This document shows, in pieces, positions 28,679 to 37,543 of a stretch of DNA of 64,000 nt (position 1 is the first letter of the stretch; every line of letters begins with the position of its first letter). Under the pieces are notes generated by a model, which saw only the letters and a program-made list of their open reading frames with translations, was not told where the DNA came from and made no database searches. The position numbers and the translations under genes were made by a program. Location of the stretch: positions 992,001-1,056,000 of the forward strand of contig CBDATC010000002.1 in assembly GCA_965199765.1 (NCBI GenBank). The letters are read 5' to 3'. Origin of the DNA: JAPOXR01 sp965199765. GTDB lineage: Bacteria; Pseudomonadota; Alphaproteobacteria; Rhodobacterales; Rhodobacteraceae.

Positions 28679-30712
28679 ATGGACAAACGATTTGAAATTC
28701 TGTTCGAGCCGATCAAAATCGGCCCTGTGATCGCTCCGAACCGTTTTTTCGCAGCGCCTCACGCAACAGGTCACGGCTGGACGCAACCGGCGGCGGCAAT
28801 CGCTCTGCGGGCAATGAAGGCGGAAGGCGGCTGGGGCACGGTCGCTGTTCAGATGACTGAAATCGCCGCCGACTCCGATATGGCAAACCACCCAATGGAA
28901 CGCATCTGGGACGACAGCGATATCCCGCGTCACGCGGCTCAGGTCGAAGCCATCAGGCAGCATGGCAGCCTTGCGGCAATCGAACTCGCGCATGGAGGAA
29001 TGCGGGCCCGCAACCTAACCACCGGCATTCCAGCAATGGGACCAGGTCATCTGCCGGTTCTGCGGCCCGAAGTGCCTGCACAGGCGCGAGCGATGGATAT
29101 CGGCGACATTCGAAAATTTAGAAATTCGCATAAGAGAGCGGTCAAACGGGCCATATCGGCCGGATATGACATCATTTATGTGTATGCTTCACATGATTTG
29201 TCCATTTTCAATCATTTTCTATCCCGCCGCACCAATCTCCGCACAGACTGCTATGGGGGTTGCTTTGAAAATCGTCTCAGACTGCTCCGTGAAGTGCTCG
29301 AAGACACACTTGAAGCTGTTGAGGGAAACCGCGCGGTCGCATTGCGATTCTCGGTCGCTGAACCGGACGCGCAGACCGGCTGTTTGCATGCAAACGAAAG
29401 TCGTGAGGTAGTCGAGGCGTTAGCCGATCTCCCCGATCTCTGGGATGTTAATGTTTCTGGATGGGAAAATGACAGCGCAACAGCAAGATTCGCCGATGAA
29501 GGGCATCAGCTGCGATATACGGATTTTGTTAAGACTGTGACCAGCCGTCCGGTGGTTGGTGTCGGCAGATTCACCTCTCCCGATCAAATGGCAGCTGTTT
29601 TGCACAAAAACCGTCTCGATCTGATCGGCGCGGCGCGTCCTTCAATCGCCGATCCGTTCTTGCCGAACAAAATCAAATCCGGTGAAGCTGATAAGATTCG
29701 TGAATGCATAGGATGCAATGTGTGTGTGAGCATGGACAGCTATGGTTTGCCTATCCGGTGCACACAAAACCCTACAATCTCAGAAGAATGGCGGCGTGAT
29801 TGGCATCCTTCCAAACCTCCGATTTCACGACAGCGGCGATCTCACTTGATAATCGGCGCTGGTCCAGCCGGACTCGAATGCGCTGTAACACTGATGCATG
29901 CGGGACAGCGCGTAACCGTTGCCGAAAGCAGCCATGAAGCCGGAGGACGCGTGACCCGGGAAGCGCGATTGCCCGGATTGGCAAGCTGGGCCCGCATCCG
30001 GGACCATAGATTGTATCTGATTTCACAAAGCAGCGGCATCGAGCTTTTTCTGAACAGCCCGATGACTGCCAAGGACGTGATCGAGTTCGGCGCGGACACC
30101 GTCACCTTAGCCACCGGTTCGGCTTGGCGGCGCGACGGCGTGGGATCCACCAATATGACTCCAGTCAGCGCCGATGTTAATGAATTTTTAACTCCAGATG
30201 ATATCATGAACGAGACGACAAAGGATATGGATCCGGCATGCATCGTTGTTTACGACGATGACCACTTCTATATGGCAAGCGTCGTCGCCGAAAACTTGAC
30301 ATCGCTCGGCCATCATGTCAATTACCTGACGCCGCTCCCGAACATAGCCGCTTGGACCGAACACACTCTCGAATACAACCGGATAGTGGCGCGTTTTCGG
30401 GAACGCGGGATAGCCATGCATCCCAATACAAAGCTGGAACCGGACGGTCGATTCAAAAATGTTCTCACTGGAACGATTGTGAAATTCGATGAAGACGCAA
30501 CTGTCTTTGTTGGTGCACGAAAACCGAACGATAAACTGCACACGCAATTAATGGCGGAAAGCGGTGTCGGAGAACTTTTCAGAGCAGGGGATTGTGTCGT
30601 GCCGGGCATCATCCAAGCCGCAGTGCTCTCCGGGCACACGACCGCGCGGGCGATTCTCGATCCAGCCAGCAGCGACTCGACATTCTTGCGCGAGCAACTG
30701 CTCACAGCATAG
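28679..30712 (+). CDS. Old Yellow Enzyme-type NADH:flavin oxidoreductase with Fe-S cluster and FAD domain
   Basis: The 677-residue product resembles trimethylamine dehydrogenase and 2,4-dienoyl-CoA reductase. The N-terminal FMN barrel begins ILFEPIKIGPVIAPNRFFAA. A 4Fe-4S site follows in CIGCNVCVSMDSYGLPIRC with the C-x2-C-x2-C-x11-C spacing of that family. Then comes a dinucleotide-binding domain beginning LIIGAGPAGLECAVTLMHAG. ATG 28679 follows the UPF0261 stop by one base. It probably reduces or demethylates the compound taken up by TctABC. The substrate is unknown. Confidence 0.92.
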   Translation: MDKRFEILFEPIKIGPVIAPNRFFAAPHATGHGWTQPAAAIALRAMKAEGGWGTVAVQMTEIAADSDMANHPMERIWDDSDIPRHAAQVEAIRQHGSLAAIELAHGGMRARNLTTGIPAMGPGHLPVLRPEVPAQARAMDIGDIRKFRNSHKRAVKRAISAGYDIIYVYASHDLSIFNHFLSRRTNLRTDCYGGCFENRLRLLREVLEDTLEAVEGNRAVALRFSVAEPDAQTGCLHANESREVVEALADLPDLWDVNVSGWENDSATARFADEGHQLRYTDFVKTVTSRPVVGVGRFTSPDQMAAVLHKNRLDLIGAARPSIADPFLPNKIKSGEADKIRECIGCNVCVSMDSYGLPIRCTQNPTISEEWRRDWHPSKPPISRQRRSHLIIGAGPAGLECAVTLMHAGQRVTVAESSHEAGGRVTREARLPGLASWARIRDHRLYLISQSSGIELFLNSPMTAKDVIEFGADTVTLATGSAWRRDGVGSTNMTPVSADVNEFLTPDDIMNETTKDMDPACIVVYDDDHFYMASVVAENLTSLGHHVNYLTPLPNIAAWTEHTLEYNRIVARFRERGIAMHPNTKLEPDGRFKNVLTGTIVKFDEDATVFVGARKPNDKLHTQLMAESGVGELFRAGDCVVPGIIQAAVLSGHTTARAILDPASSDSTFLREQLLTA

Positions 30713-30944
30713 AGCTTTCCGATTTCATCGCAACCAAACCGTCTCCATGCTGCAACCCAAAACGACGCAGCGGCTACGGCCGATGAATTCCGGATTGGCG
30801 TCCAAAACAAAGATGCTCCGCTGATGCTTCAAATTTCATCAATTGCTTTACCGAAGGTCCAATTGAAGCCATAATGCCTTTCTCTCGGAATAAGGCGACT
30901 CTGAGGGGAGCAGGTAAGCAGAAAATAGAAAGGCAGGAGGTTTG

Positions 30945-31985
30945 ATGTTCTCCGCTCTCGCAGGAATGTGGCGATCAGATATCGCGATTGATCTTGGCAC
31001 TGCAAACACCCTCATATTCGTAAAAGGCGAAGGCATTGTCCTCGAAGAACCTTCGGTTGTCGCGTATCAGGTCGGCGATGGACACCGCAAAATTCTAGCC
31101 GTAGGCGAAGAAGCGAAAGCCATGCTCGGACGAACACCCGCTGGCATTCAAGCCATACGGCCGATGCGCGATGGCGTGATCGCTGATTTTGAAGTCGCTG
31201 AAGAAATGATAAAGCACTTCTTCAGACGCGTGAATTCTCCTTGGACTCTTGCCAAACCCCGTGTGCTTGTCTGTGTTCCGTTCGGCTCAACAGCTGTTGA
31301 AAAAAGAGCCATTCGCGAAGCGGTTCTTTCGGCGGGCGCCCGACGCGTTGGCTTGATATCCGAACCGATCGCTGCAGCGATCGGTTCCGGACTTGACATT
31401 GGTGACGCCTGCGGCAGCATGGTTGTTGATATCGGCGGCGGCACTACCGATATCGCTGTCATTTCGCTTGGCGGAATTGTTCAAGCCAACTCAATCCGCA
31501 TCGCTGGCGACTATATGGACGAAGTGCTGATTGACTATATGCGAGATAAACATCATCTCATTATTGGCGGCGACACAGCCGAACGCATCAAGAATGTGCT
31601 GGGCACTGCGCTCGCTCCCGAGGACGGGAAAGGAGCGGGACTTGCGGTGCGCGGCCGTGACCGGCTAGGCGGTTCGCCCAAAAAAATTCAGATCACCGAG
31701 GCACATGTGGCAGAGGCATTGAATGAACCCGTTAACCGAATCCGCGAATCCGTTGCCAGCGTATTGCAGTTGACGCCGCCGGCGCTTTCCAATGATATAT
31801 CCAAGACCGGGATTATGATGACTGGCGGCGGAGCCCAACTGAAAGATCTTGATACCCTGTTCAGGCGGCGCACCAATATTCCTGTTACAATCTCCGAAGA
31901 CCCGCTTCGCTGCGTTGCGAACGGCACGGGCCAAGCGATGGAAATCGGGCCTACCCTCAGGCACATGATTGATTATGAAAGCTGA
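30945..31985 (+). CDS. mreB: Rod shape-determining protein MreB
   Basis: This is a 346-residue actin homologue with phosphate-1 motif DIAIDLGTANTLIF, phosphate-2 motif VVDIGGGTTDIAVISLGG and adenosine motif MMTGGGAQLKDLD. AGGAGG lies four bases before ATG 30945. It forms membrane-bound filaments that guide cell-wall elongation together with the next four genes. In many Hyphomicrobiales the mre cluster lies near leuA; here the tct cassette separates them. Confidence 0.97.
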   Translation: MFSALAGMWRSDIAIDLGTANTLIFVKGEGIVLEEPSVVAYQVGDGHRKILAVGEEAKAMLGRTPAGIQAIRPMRDGVIADFEVAEEMIKHFFRRVNSPWTLAKPRVLVCVPFGSTAVEKRAIREAVLSAGARRVGLISEPIAAAIGSGLDIGDACGSMVVDIGGGTTDIAVISLGGIVQANSIRIAGDYMDEVLIDYMRDKHHLIIGGDTAERIKNVLGTALAPEDGKGAGLAVRGRDRLGGSPKKIQITEAHVAEALNEPVNRIRESVASVLQLTPPALSNDISKTGIMMTGGGAQLKDLDTLFRRRTNIPVTISEDPLRCVANGTGQAMEIGPTLRHMIDYES

Positions 31986-32004
31986 AGGCTTCTAAAATTA
32001 GACG

Positions 32005-32889
32005 ATGACTCGAAACCCGGATTGGAACTCTGATCTCGGAGCTGTTCTAACTGTCCGAAATATCATGATCGCGGTTGCGCTTTTTGGTTTGCTCGCGTTT
32101 TTTTTGCTGTGGCAAATCGAGAACGAGCGCATGGAAAGAGTCCGTGCTGCGCTGATTGATAGGCTTACCCCGCTGGTCGAGCTTGGGAACAAGCCTATCG
32201 AATTTGGGGTTTTTCTGTCTGAAACCGTTCAAGAACACTTCAATCATCTGGATAGAATCACCGGACTTGAACAGGAAGTCACCCGCCTTGAACATTGGCG
32301 CGAAGAGGCGCGCAGACTGGAAATCCAGAATGCACAGCTGCGTGAACTTCTGAACGTGAAGATCGCTCCTGCCGAGCTCACAGTATCAGGCCGTGTGCTG
32401 GCGGACACGAGTTCCCAATTCCGTCACTCGAAATTGATCAATGTCGGAACCGAAAGAGGCATAGACGACGGTTGGTCGGTCATGGATGACGAAGGACTTG
32501 TCGGAAGGATTTCCGGAATTGGCCGCAAGACCGCTCGAGTGATCCTTCTTGCTGATTCCAGCAGCCGGGTCCCTGTCAAAATCGAAGGGACAGGAGGACG
32601 GGGCATCGTAACCGGAGACGGGACTCTCTTGCCATTGCTGGAATTTGTTTCACCGGCGCAGGCTAAAGCAGGACGCCGTGTTCTGACATCTGGAGACGGA
32701 GGCGTGTTTCCGCCGGATCTCCTGGTCGGTGAAGTTGTCATAGCCAGCGACCGTCGCTTGCGGGTCAAGCTTGCCGCCGATCTTTGGAACCTTGAATTTG
32801 TCAGCGTGATGCGGAGCAGATCGGACCCTGTCCCGGCCAACGAAGGTGAATTGATCCTGACGCCAAAATCCGCTTCCGCCGACGGTTGA
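32005..32889 (+). CDS. mreC: Rod shape-determining protein MreC
   Basis: The 294-residue protein has one N-terminal membrane helix (IMIAVALFGLLAFFLLW), a coiled coil (about residues 65-115, LEQEVTRLEHWREEARRLE) and the MreC beta-barrel domain (GRVLADTSSQFRHSKLINVG, GLVGRISGIG). It lies in the periplasm and links MreB/MreD to PBP2. It is 19 bases after mreB and just before mreD. Confidence 0.95.
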   Translation: MTRNPDWNSDLGAVLTVRNIMIAVALFGLLAFFLLWQIENERMERVRAALIDRLTPLVELGNKPIEFGVFLSETVQEHFNHLDRITGLEQEVTRLEHWREEARRLEIQNAQLRELLNVKIAPAELTVSGRVLADTSSQFRHSKLINVGTERGIDDGWSVMDDEGLVGRISGIGRKTARVILLADSSSRVPVKIEGTGGRGIVTGDGTLLPLLEFVSPAQAKAGRRVLTSGDGGVFPPDLLVGEVVIASDRRLRVKLAADLWNLEFVSVMRSRSDPVPANEGELILTPKSASADG

Positions 32890-32894
32890 AAATA

Positions 32895-33407
32895 ATGGAG
32901 AAAAAAACAAGAACTTGGTTGTATAGATGTATTTTTATATTTGTTCTATTCGTTGCTTTATCGATCGAGCTCACACCGGTGTTCGCCTTACCACTTTCCG
33001 CGCTGAAGCCTGACCTGATCTACTGTTTTATCGCCGCGTGGCTCCTGCGCAGACCGGACTATGTTCCGACCGCTGCAATTGTCGGAATCGTTGTCGCTGC
33101 CGAGTTAATGCGATTGCAGACACCGGGATTGTGGAGTGCGATTCTTCTTGTTCTTTCAGAGTTTCTCCGCGCACAGGCCGCAAGATTTGCAAAGCAATCG
33201 TTTTGGTCCGAATGGCTGCTCATCTCGGTTACCTTCGCCGCGGCAACGATTTTCTATCTCTTTGCGCTCACTCTTGCGTTCATGCCGACGCCTTCATCTG
33301 ACCATAGTCTTCTGCATATCGCATCGACTGTCGTTGCCTATCCATTTGCCGCAGGACTGACATCTATCGTATTCCGTGTGAACAAGTTCCGGACAGCCGA
33401 TTCATGA
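32895..33407 (+). CDS. mreD: Rod shape-determining protein MreD
   Basis: The 170-residue protein from ATG 32895 is strongly hydrophobic, with about five membrane segments (CIFIFVLFVALSIELTPVFA and so on), and contains LKPDLIYCFIAAWLLRRPDY, typical of MreD. A TTG at 32886 overlaps the mreC stop and is an alternative start. Its TGA overlaps an ATG that opens a 13-codon frame bridging to mrdA. Confidence 0.88.
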   Translation: MEKKTRTWLYRCIFIFVLFVALSIELTPVFALPLSALKPDLIYCFIAAWLLRRPDYVPTAAIVGIVVAAELMRLQTPGLWSAILLVLSEFLRAQAARFAKQSFWSEWLLISVTFAAATIFYLFALTLAFMPTPSSDHSLLHIASTVVAYPFAAGLTSIVFRVNKFRTADS

Positions 33408-33445
33408 TGCTCGACGCTATCAAGACGATGAAAGAAAGCCTCTGA
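33404..33445 (+). CDS. Putative 13-codon bridging minigene between mreD and mrdA
   Basis: The frame MMLDAIKTMKESL starts at ATG 33404, overlapping the mreD stop (ATGA), and ends with TGA 33443-33445, overlapping the mrdA start (TGATG). It may carry translating ribosomes across the 37-base gap; mrdA lacks a strong ribosome-binding site. The peptide itself need not have a function. Confidence 0.35.
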   Translation: MMLDAIKTMKESL

Positions 33446-35382
33446 TGTTCTCAATGCGGCTCGAACACAATCTGAATCGAAGTTCGCTGAAACGGCGAAC
33501 CGTCTTGCTCGGAATGCTTCAAGGCGCCGCAGTGGTTACGGTGGCAGCTCGGCTGCGCTATCTGCAGGTCACCGAGTCGGAACAGCTGGCCGGACTCGCG
33601 GAAAAAAACCGTATCAATATTCGACTGACGCTGCCGGAGCGAGGGTTGATCTTTGACCGCAACGGCGTCCTGCTCGCGGGAAATGAACGGAACTATAAGG
33701 TTCAGCTCATCCGTGAAGATGCTGGAGACGCAGAAGCTGTGCTGGAGAATCTGCGCAGGATCATTCCGCTTTCAGATGATGATTTGGTTGATTTCCGGAA
33801 GGCGGTTTACGACGTGAGGCCGGATTTGCCGGTGATTGTCGCAGAAGAAGTGGATTGGCGGCACGTCGCTGCTGTTGCCGCCAACGCTCCTAACCTGCCG
33901 GGCGTCCAAGCGATAGTCGGATACCGACGCATCTATCCCCTAGGCGCTGACTTTGCGCATCTAGTCGGATATGTAGGGAGTGTCAGCAAACAAGAGTTGA
34001 ACGATCCCCGGGACCAAGATCCACTTCTTAATCTTTCAGACTTTAAAATTGGCAAAGACGGCGTTGAAAAGGGTCTCGAACGCAGCCTGCGCGGGTCCGC
34101 TGGCAATCAGCGGGTCGAGGTGAATGCGTACGGCCGAGTTATGCGGGAACTCGATCACGTCGGTGCTAACCATGGAAGCACATTCCAGATCACTGTCGAC
34201 AGCGGACTGCAAAACTATGCGGCGGCAAGAGTTGACAATGCGATGTCCTCTGCGGTTTTGATGGACGTTACGAACGGTGAAATCCTAGCCCTGACTTCGA
34301 CACCGTCGTTCAACCCTAATCGGCTGTCGGAATTTTTCGCCGAACTGCGGAAAAGTGAATTCTCGCCTTTTCACAACCGACCGGTCCAAGGCACCTATCC
34401 GCCCGGATCAACCTTCAAGATGGTTGTTGCATTGGCGGCGCTCGATGCGGGATTGATCCTGCCCGACGAGGAATTCGAATGCAGTGGATCGATTGAAGCC
34501 GGCGACAGGACATTTCATTGTTGGAATTCCTATGGTCACGGCAAGGTTGATCTGATCAAGAGTCTGAGTGAATCGTGTGATGTCTACTACTACCAGTTGG
34601 CTCTCCGAGTCGGTATTAACCGCATCATGGCCGTTGCTCGACAATTGGGCATCGGCATCCAACCGTCGCTGCCAATCCCCGGAATCGAAGCCGGAATCGC
34701 TCCAACCCCAAGCTGGAAATTCACTACCAAAAACGAGGTATGGCATATCGGAGATACGCTGAATGCGAGCATCGGTCAGGGCTTTGTTCTTGCATCCGGT
34801 CTTCAGCTTGCGATCATGACCGCGCGAATCGCCACCGGACTTTCTGTTGAGCCATACTTGGTGCTTGCATCGGACGACCATCGCAGAACACGTCGGAAAT
34901 TCGAGCCGCTGGAGTTGTCAGAACAAGCGCTTTCGCTGATTCGGGAAGGCATGTTTGAGGCAGTGAATGATGAGATCGGAACAGCATATGAATCGAGAAG
35001 CGTCGATCCGCAATTTGATATTGTCGGGAAAACGGGAACCAGCCAGGTGCGGACGATTTCGAAGCAGGAGCGCACAAGCGGAATAATCGACAACGAAGAC
35101 CTTCCACTGAAACAGCGCGACCATGCGCTGTTCTGTTGCTACGCTCCGAGCAAAGATCCAAAATATGCGGTTGCGGTTATCATAGAGCACGGTGGCAGCG
35201 GTTCAAAAATCGCCGCTCCGATTGCCCGCGATCTGATCATGCGCGCGCATTACGGACAGGTGCCTCCGCTATGGGCATATCCGGCGGAGCAGCAAGACCA
35301 GATCCGTCAACTTCAACAGCAGCTGCAGCTGAAAGATGCTGCGCCAAACCCCGTCGAAACATTCGAACGGCAACGCGCGTGA
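33445..35382 (+). CDS. mrdA: Penicillin-binding protein 2 (elongasome transpeptidase)
   Basis: The 645-residue protein has a short N-terminal membrane anchor, the PBP dimerisation region (LPERGLIFDRNGVLLAGN), active-site serine 322 in PPGSTFKM, the SxN-equivalent region SLSESCDVYYYQLAL and KTGTS starting at residue 529. It cross-links peptidoglycan during elongation, working with RodA. It ends in a GTGA overlap with rodA. The C-terminal tail is glutamine-rich (QQDQIRQLQQQLQ). Confidence 0.95.
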   Translation: MFSMRLEHNLNRSSLKRRTVLLGMLQGAAVVTVAARLRYLQVTESEQLAGLAEKNRINIRLTLPERGLIFDRNGVLLAGNERNYKVQLIREDAGDAEAVLENLRRIIPLSDDDLVDFRKAVYDVRPDLPVIVAEEVDWRHVAAVAANAPNLPGVQAIVGYRRIYPLGADFAHLVGYVGSVSKQELNDPRDQDPLLNLSDFKIGKDGVEKGLERSLRGSAGNQRVEVNAYGRVMRELDHVGANHGSTFQITVDSGLQNYAAARVDNAMSSAVLMDVTNGEILALTSTPSFNPNRLSEFFAELRKSEFSPFHNRPVQGTYPPGSTFKMVVALAALDAGLILPDEEFECSGSIEAGDRTFHCWNSYGHGKVDLIKSLSESCDVYYYQLALRVGINRIMAVARQLGIGIQPSLPIPGIEAGIAPTPSWKFTTKNEVWHIGDTLNASIGQGFVLASGLQLAIMTARIATGLSVEPYLVLASDDHRRTRRKFEPLELSEQALSLIREGMFEAVNDEIGTAYESRSVDPQFDIVGKTGTSQVRTISKQERTSGIIDNEDLPLKQRDHALFCCYAPSKDPKYAVAVIIEHGGSGSKIAAPIARDLIMRAHYGQVPPLWAYPAEQQDQIRQLQQQLQLKDAAPNPVETFERQRA

Positions 35383-36536
35383 ACACGGATCAAAGACTCC
35401 CTTTGCTTAGTGGCCTGCTCGCTAAATTCAGGCGGTTCGACTGGTCGTTATTCGTCCTGATTGCCGCTCTATCGGCAATTGGTGTTTTAGCGCTGTATTC
35501 GGTTGCAGGCGGTTCTTTCACTCCCTGGGCTTCCAGACAGCTGCTCCGCCTCGCTGCCGCTTTCGCCGTGATGCTGACCGTTGCAATGATTCCGATCCGG
35601 ACCTGGCGCAGCGGCGCAATCCCCTTCTATATTTTCGCGCTGTCTTTGCTGGCGCTGAGCATTTTTTTCGGCGAGACCGCAAAGGGCGCGACACGGTGGC
35701 TTGACATAGGATTTGTGCGAATCCAACCCTCCGAATTCGCCAAAATCGCAGTGATCGTTTTGCTCGCAGTCTATTATTCGAAGATCCCGCGGGCAAAAGT
35801 GTCGTCACCGATTTGGGTCGCGCTGCCTGCAAGCCTTATCTTGCTTCCCGCTGCACTGGTGGCGGTGCAGCCGGATTTGGGAACTGCCGTGTTAATCGCA
35901 CTCGGCGGAGGTGTGGTGATGTTTCTGGCGGGCGTGCACCTGTACTATTTCGCATCTGTAATTTTCGCCGGTGCGGGGGTTGTCGTTCTGGTCTTCTTAA
36001 CTCGGGACAGTGAGTGGCAATTTCTAAAGGATTACCACTACCGCCGTATTGACACGTTTCTGGATCCGGCAAGCGACCCGCTTGGCGCTGGATACCACAT
36101 AACACAATCGAAGATCGCCATCGGCTCCGGTGGATTGAACGGACGCGGCTTTCTGCAGGGAACGCAAAGTCAGCTAAATTTCTTGCCGGAAAAACACACA
36201 GACTTCGTGTTCACAACTTTGGCTGAGGAATTCGGGCTGATCTGGTGCCTTATTTTAGTTGCCATTTACGCCACTGTGATTCTCATCTGCACCCTGCGCG
36301 CTCTGCATTGTCGACAGCGATTCTGCTCTCTGATCATTCTTGGGATGGCCAGTATGTTTTTCCTGCACTTCATTGCGAATATCGCGATGATCACCGGATT
36401 GATTCCCGTGGTGGGCGTTACCCTGCCTTTGATCTCGTTCGGAGGATCTTCACTGCTGGTTCTTATGATTGCATTCGGGCTGATTCAAAGTGCCCTGATT
36501 TATGAAAGAGAACTAGAAGGACCGGTTTTATCATGA
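35379..36536 (+). CDS. rodA: RodA, SEDS-family peptidoglycan glycosyltransferase
   Basis: This is a 385-residue polytopic protein from GTG 35379 (GTGA overlap with mrdA). SEDS motifs are present: ATRWLDIGFVRIQPSEFAK, QPDLGTAVLIALGGG, GSGGLNGRGFLQGTQSQLNF and LPEKHTDFVFTTLAEEFGL. It polymerises lipid II in the elongasome and pairs with PBP2. Its stop overlaps the next gene as ATGA. Confidence 0.95.
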   Translation: MNTDQRLPLLSGLLAKFRRFDWSLFVLIAALSAIGVLALYSVAGGSFTPWASRQLLRLAAAFAVMLTVAMIPIRTWRSGAIPFYIFALSLLALSIFFGETAKGATRWLDIGFVRIQPSEFAKIAVIVLLAVYYSKIPRAKVSSPIWVALPASLILLPAALVAVQPDLGTAVLIALGGGVVMFLAGVHLYYFASVIFAGAGVVVLVFLTRDSEWQFLKDYHYRRIDTFLDPASDPLGAGYHITQSKIAIGSGGLNGRGFLQGTQSQLNFLPEKHTDFVFTTLAEEFGLIWCLILVAIYATVILICTLRALHCRQRFCSLIILGMASMFFLHFIANIAMITGLIPVVGVTLPLISFGGSSLLVLMIAFGLIQSALIYERELEGPVLS

Positions 36537-37471
36537 CTGCCAGAATTCTTTATGCTGGAAATCCGCGCCAGTTTTCCGAATGGCGGCGCGCCATGTCGAT
36601 CGCCTTGAAGGAAGCGGGCATTGATGGAGAACTGCTGCTCTTATCCAGCTGCCCGGAAGAGGTCGACTATATCGCCTACGCTCCGGACGGAGAACTTGAA
36701 GACTTCTCTCGGTTCGTCAATGTTAAAGCAATTCTCAGCCTTTGGGCGGGAGTCGACAAGCTTCTTGCTAATTCCACATTTCGCTGTCCGGTGGCCCGCA
36801 TGGTGGATCCGGGCATCACCAAAGGAATGACGGAATGGATTGTGGCTCAGACACTGAGGCATCATCTTGGACTGGACCGGATCGTTCAGACCCAGACGGG
36901 CGAGTGGCTGCACCACTGCATGCCGCCGCTGGCCTTCGACCGAGCGGTTGCGATTCTTGGTCTGGGAACGCTTGGCATGGCAGCTCTTGACCCCTTGCGT
37001 TCGTTGGGGTTCCGCATATCCGGGTGGAGTCGAACCGAAAAGACAGTTGATGGTGTCGATTGTCATCACGGCCACGATGGTCTTTCGGCAGCCATTTCCC
37101 TAGCCGACATCATCATTTGCCTGCTTCCGCACACCCGCGCGACCGAAAAACTGGTGAGCGTCGATTTTTTGAAACATTGCAAACCGGGGGCAGTATTAAT
37201 CAATCCTGGACGGGGGGCGTTAATTGACGATGATGCGCTGATCGCGGCGCTTGATTCACAGCAGATTTCTCATGCGACGCTTGATGTGTTTTGGACTGAG
37301 CCACTGCCACCGGACCACAGATTTTGGAGCCATCCACAGGTTACCGTTTCGCCGCACATCGCGGCCGATACGCGTCCCGAAACCGCGTCCCGAGTGATCG
37401 CCGAGAATGTTAGGCGCGGGGAAAGCGGCGAACCCTTCCTGCATCTGGTCAACCGGGAACTCGGCTATTGA
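36533..37471 (+). CDS. GhrA-type glyoxylate/hydroxypyruvate reductase (D-2-hydroxyacid dehydrogenase)
   Basis: The 312-residue protein has the NAD(P)-binding motif AILGLGTLGMAALDPL, then NPGRGALIDDDALIAALDS and the catalytic histidine region VTVSPHIAADT. The substrate-side WAGVDKLL is typical of GhrA. It reduces 2-oxoacids such as glyoxylate or hydroxypyruvate. It overlaps the rodA stop by four bases, so it is translated with the rod-shape operon. It could also serve the aldehyde dehydrogenase and CoA-ligase genes that follow 72 bases later. Confidence 0.9.
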   Translation: MTARILYAGNPRQFSEWRRAMSIALKEAGIDGELLLLSSCPEEVDYIAYAPDGELEDFSRFVNVKAILSLWAGVDKLLANSTFRCPVARMVDPGITKGMTEWIVAQTLRHHLGLDRIVQTQTGEWLHHCMPPLAFDRAVAILGLGTLGMAALDPLRSLGFRISGWSRTEKTVDGVDCHHGHDGLSAAISLADIIICLLPHTRATEKLVSVDFLKHCKPGAVLINPGRGALIDDDALIAALDSQQISHATLDVFWTEPLPPDHRFWSHPQVTVSPHIAADTRPETASRVIAENVRRGESGEPFLHLVNRELGY

Positions 37472-37543
37472 CAGAGATCACAATTGTGAGGCTCAGGCTC
37501 CAAAACCACACTGTCCAATCAACCTGCGGGGGAGGCTGAAAAT

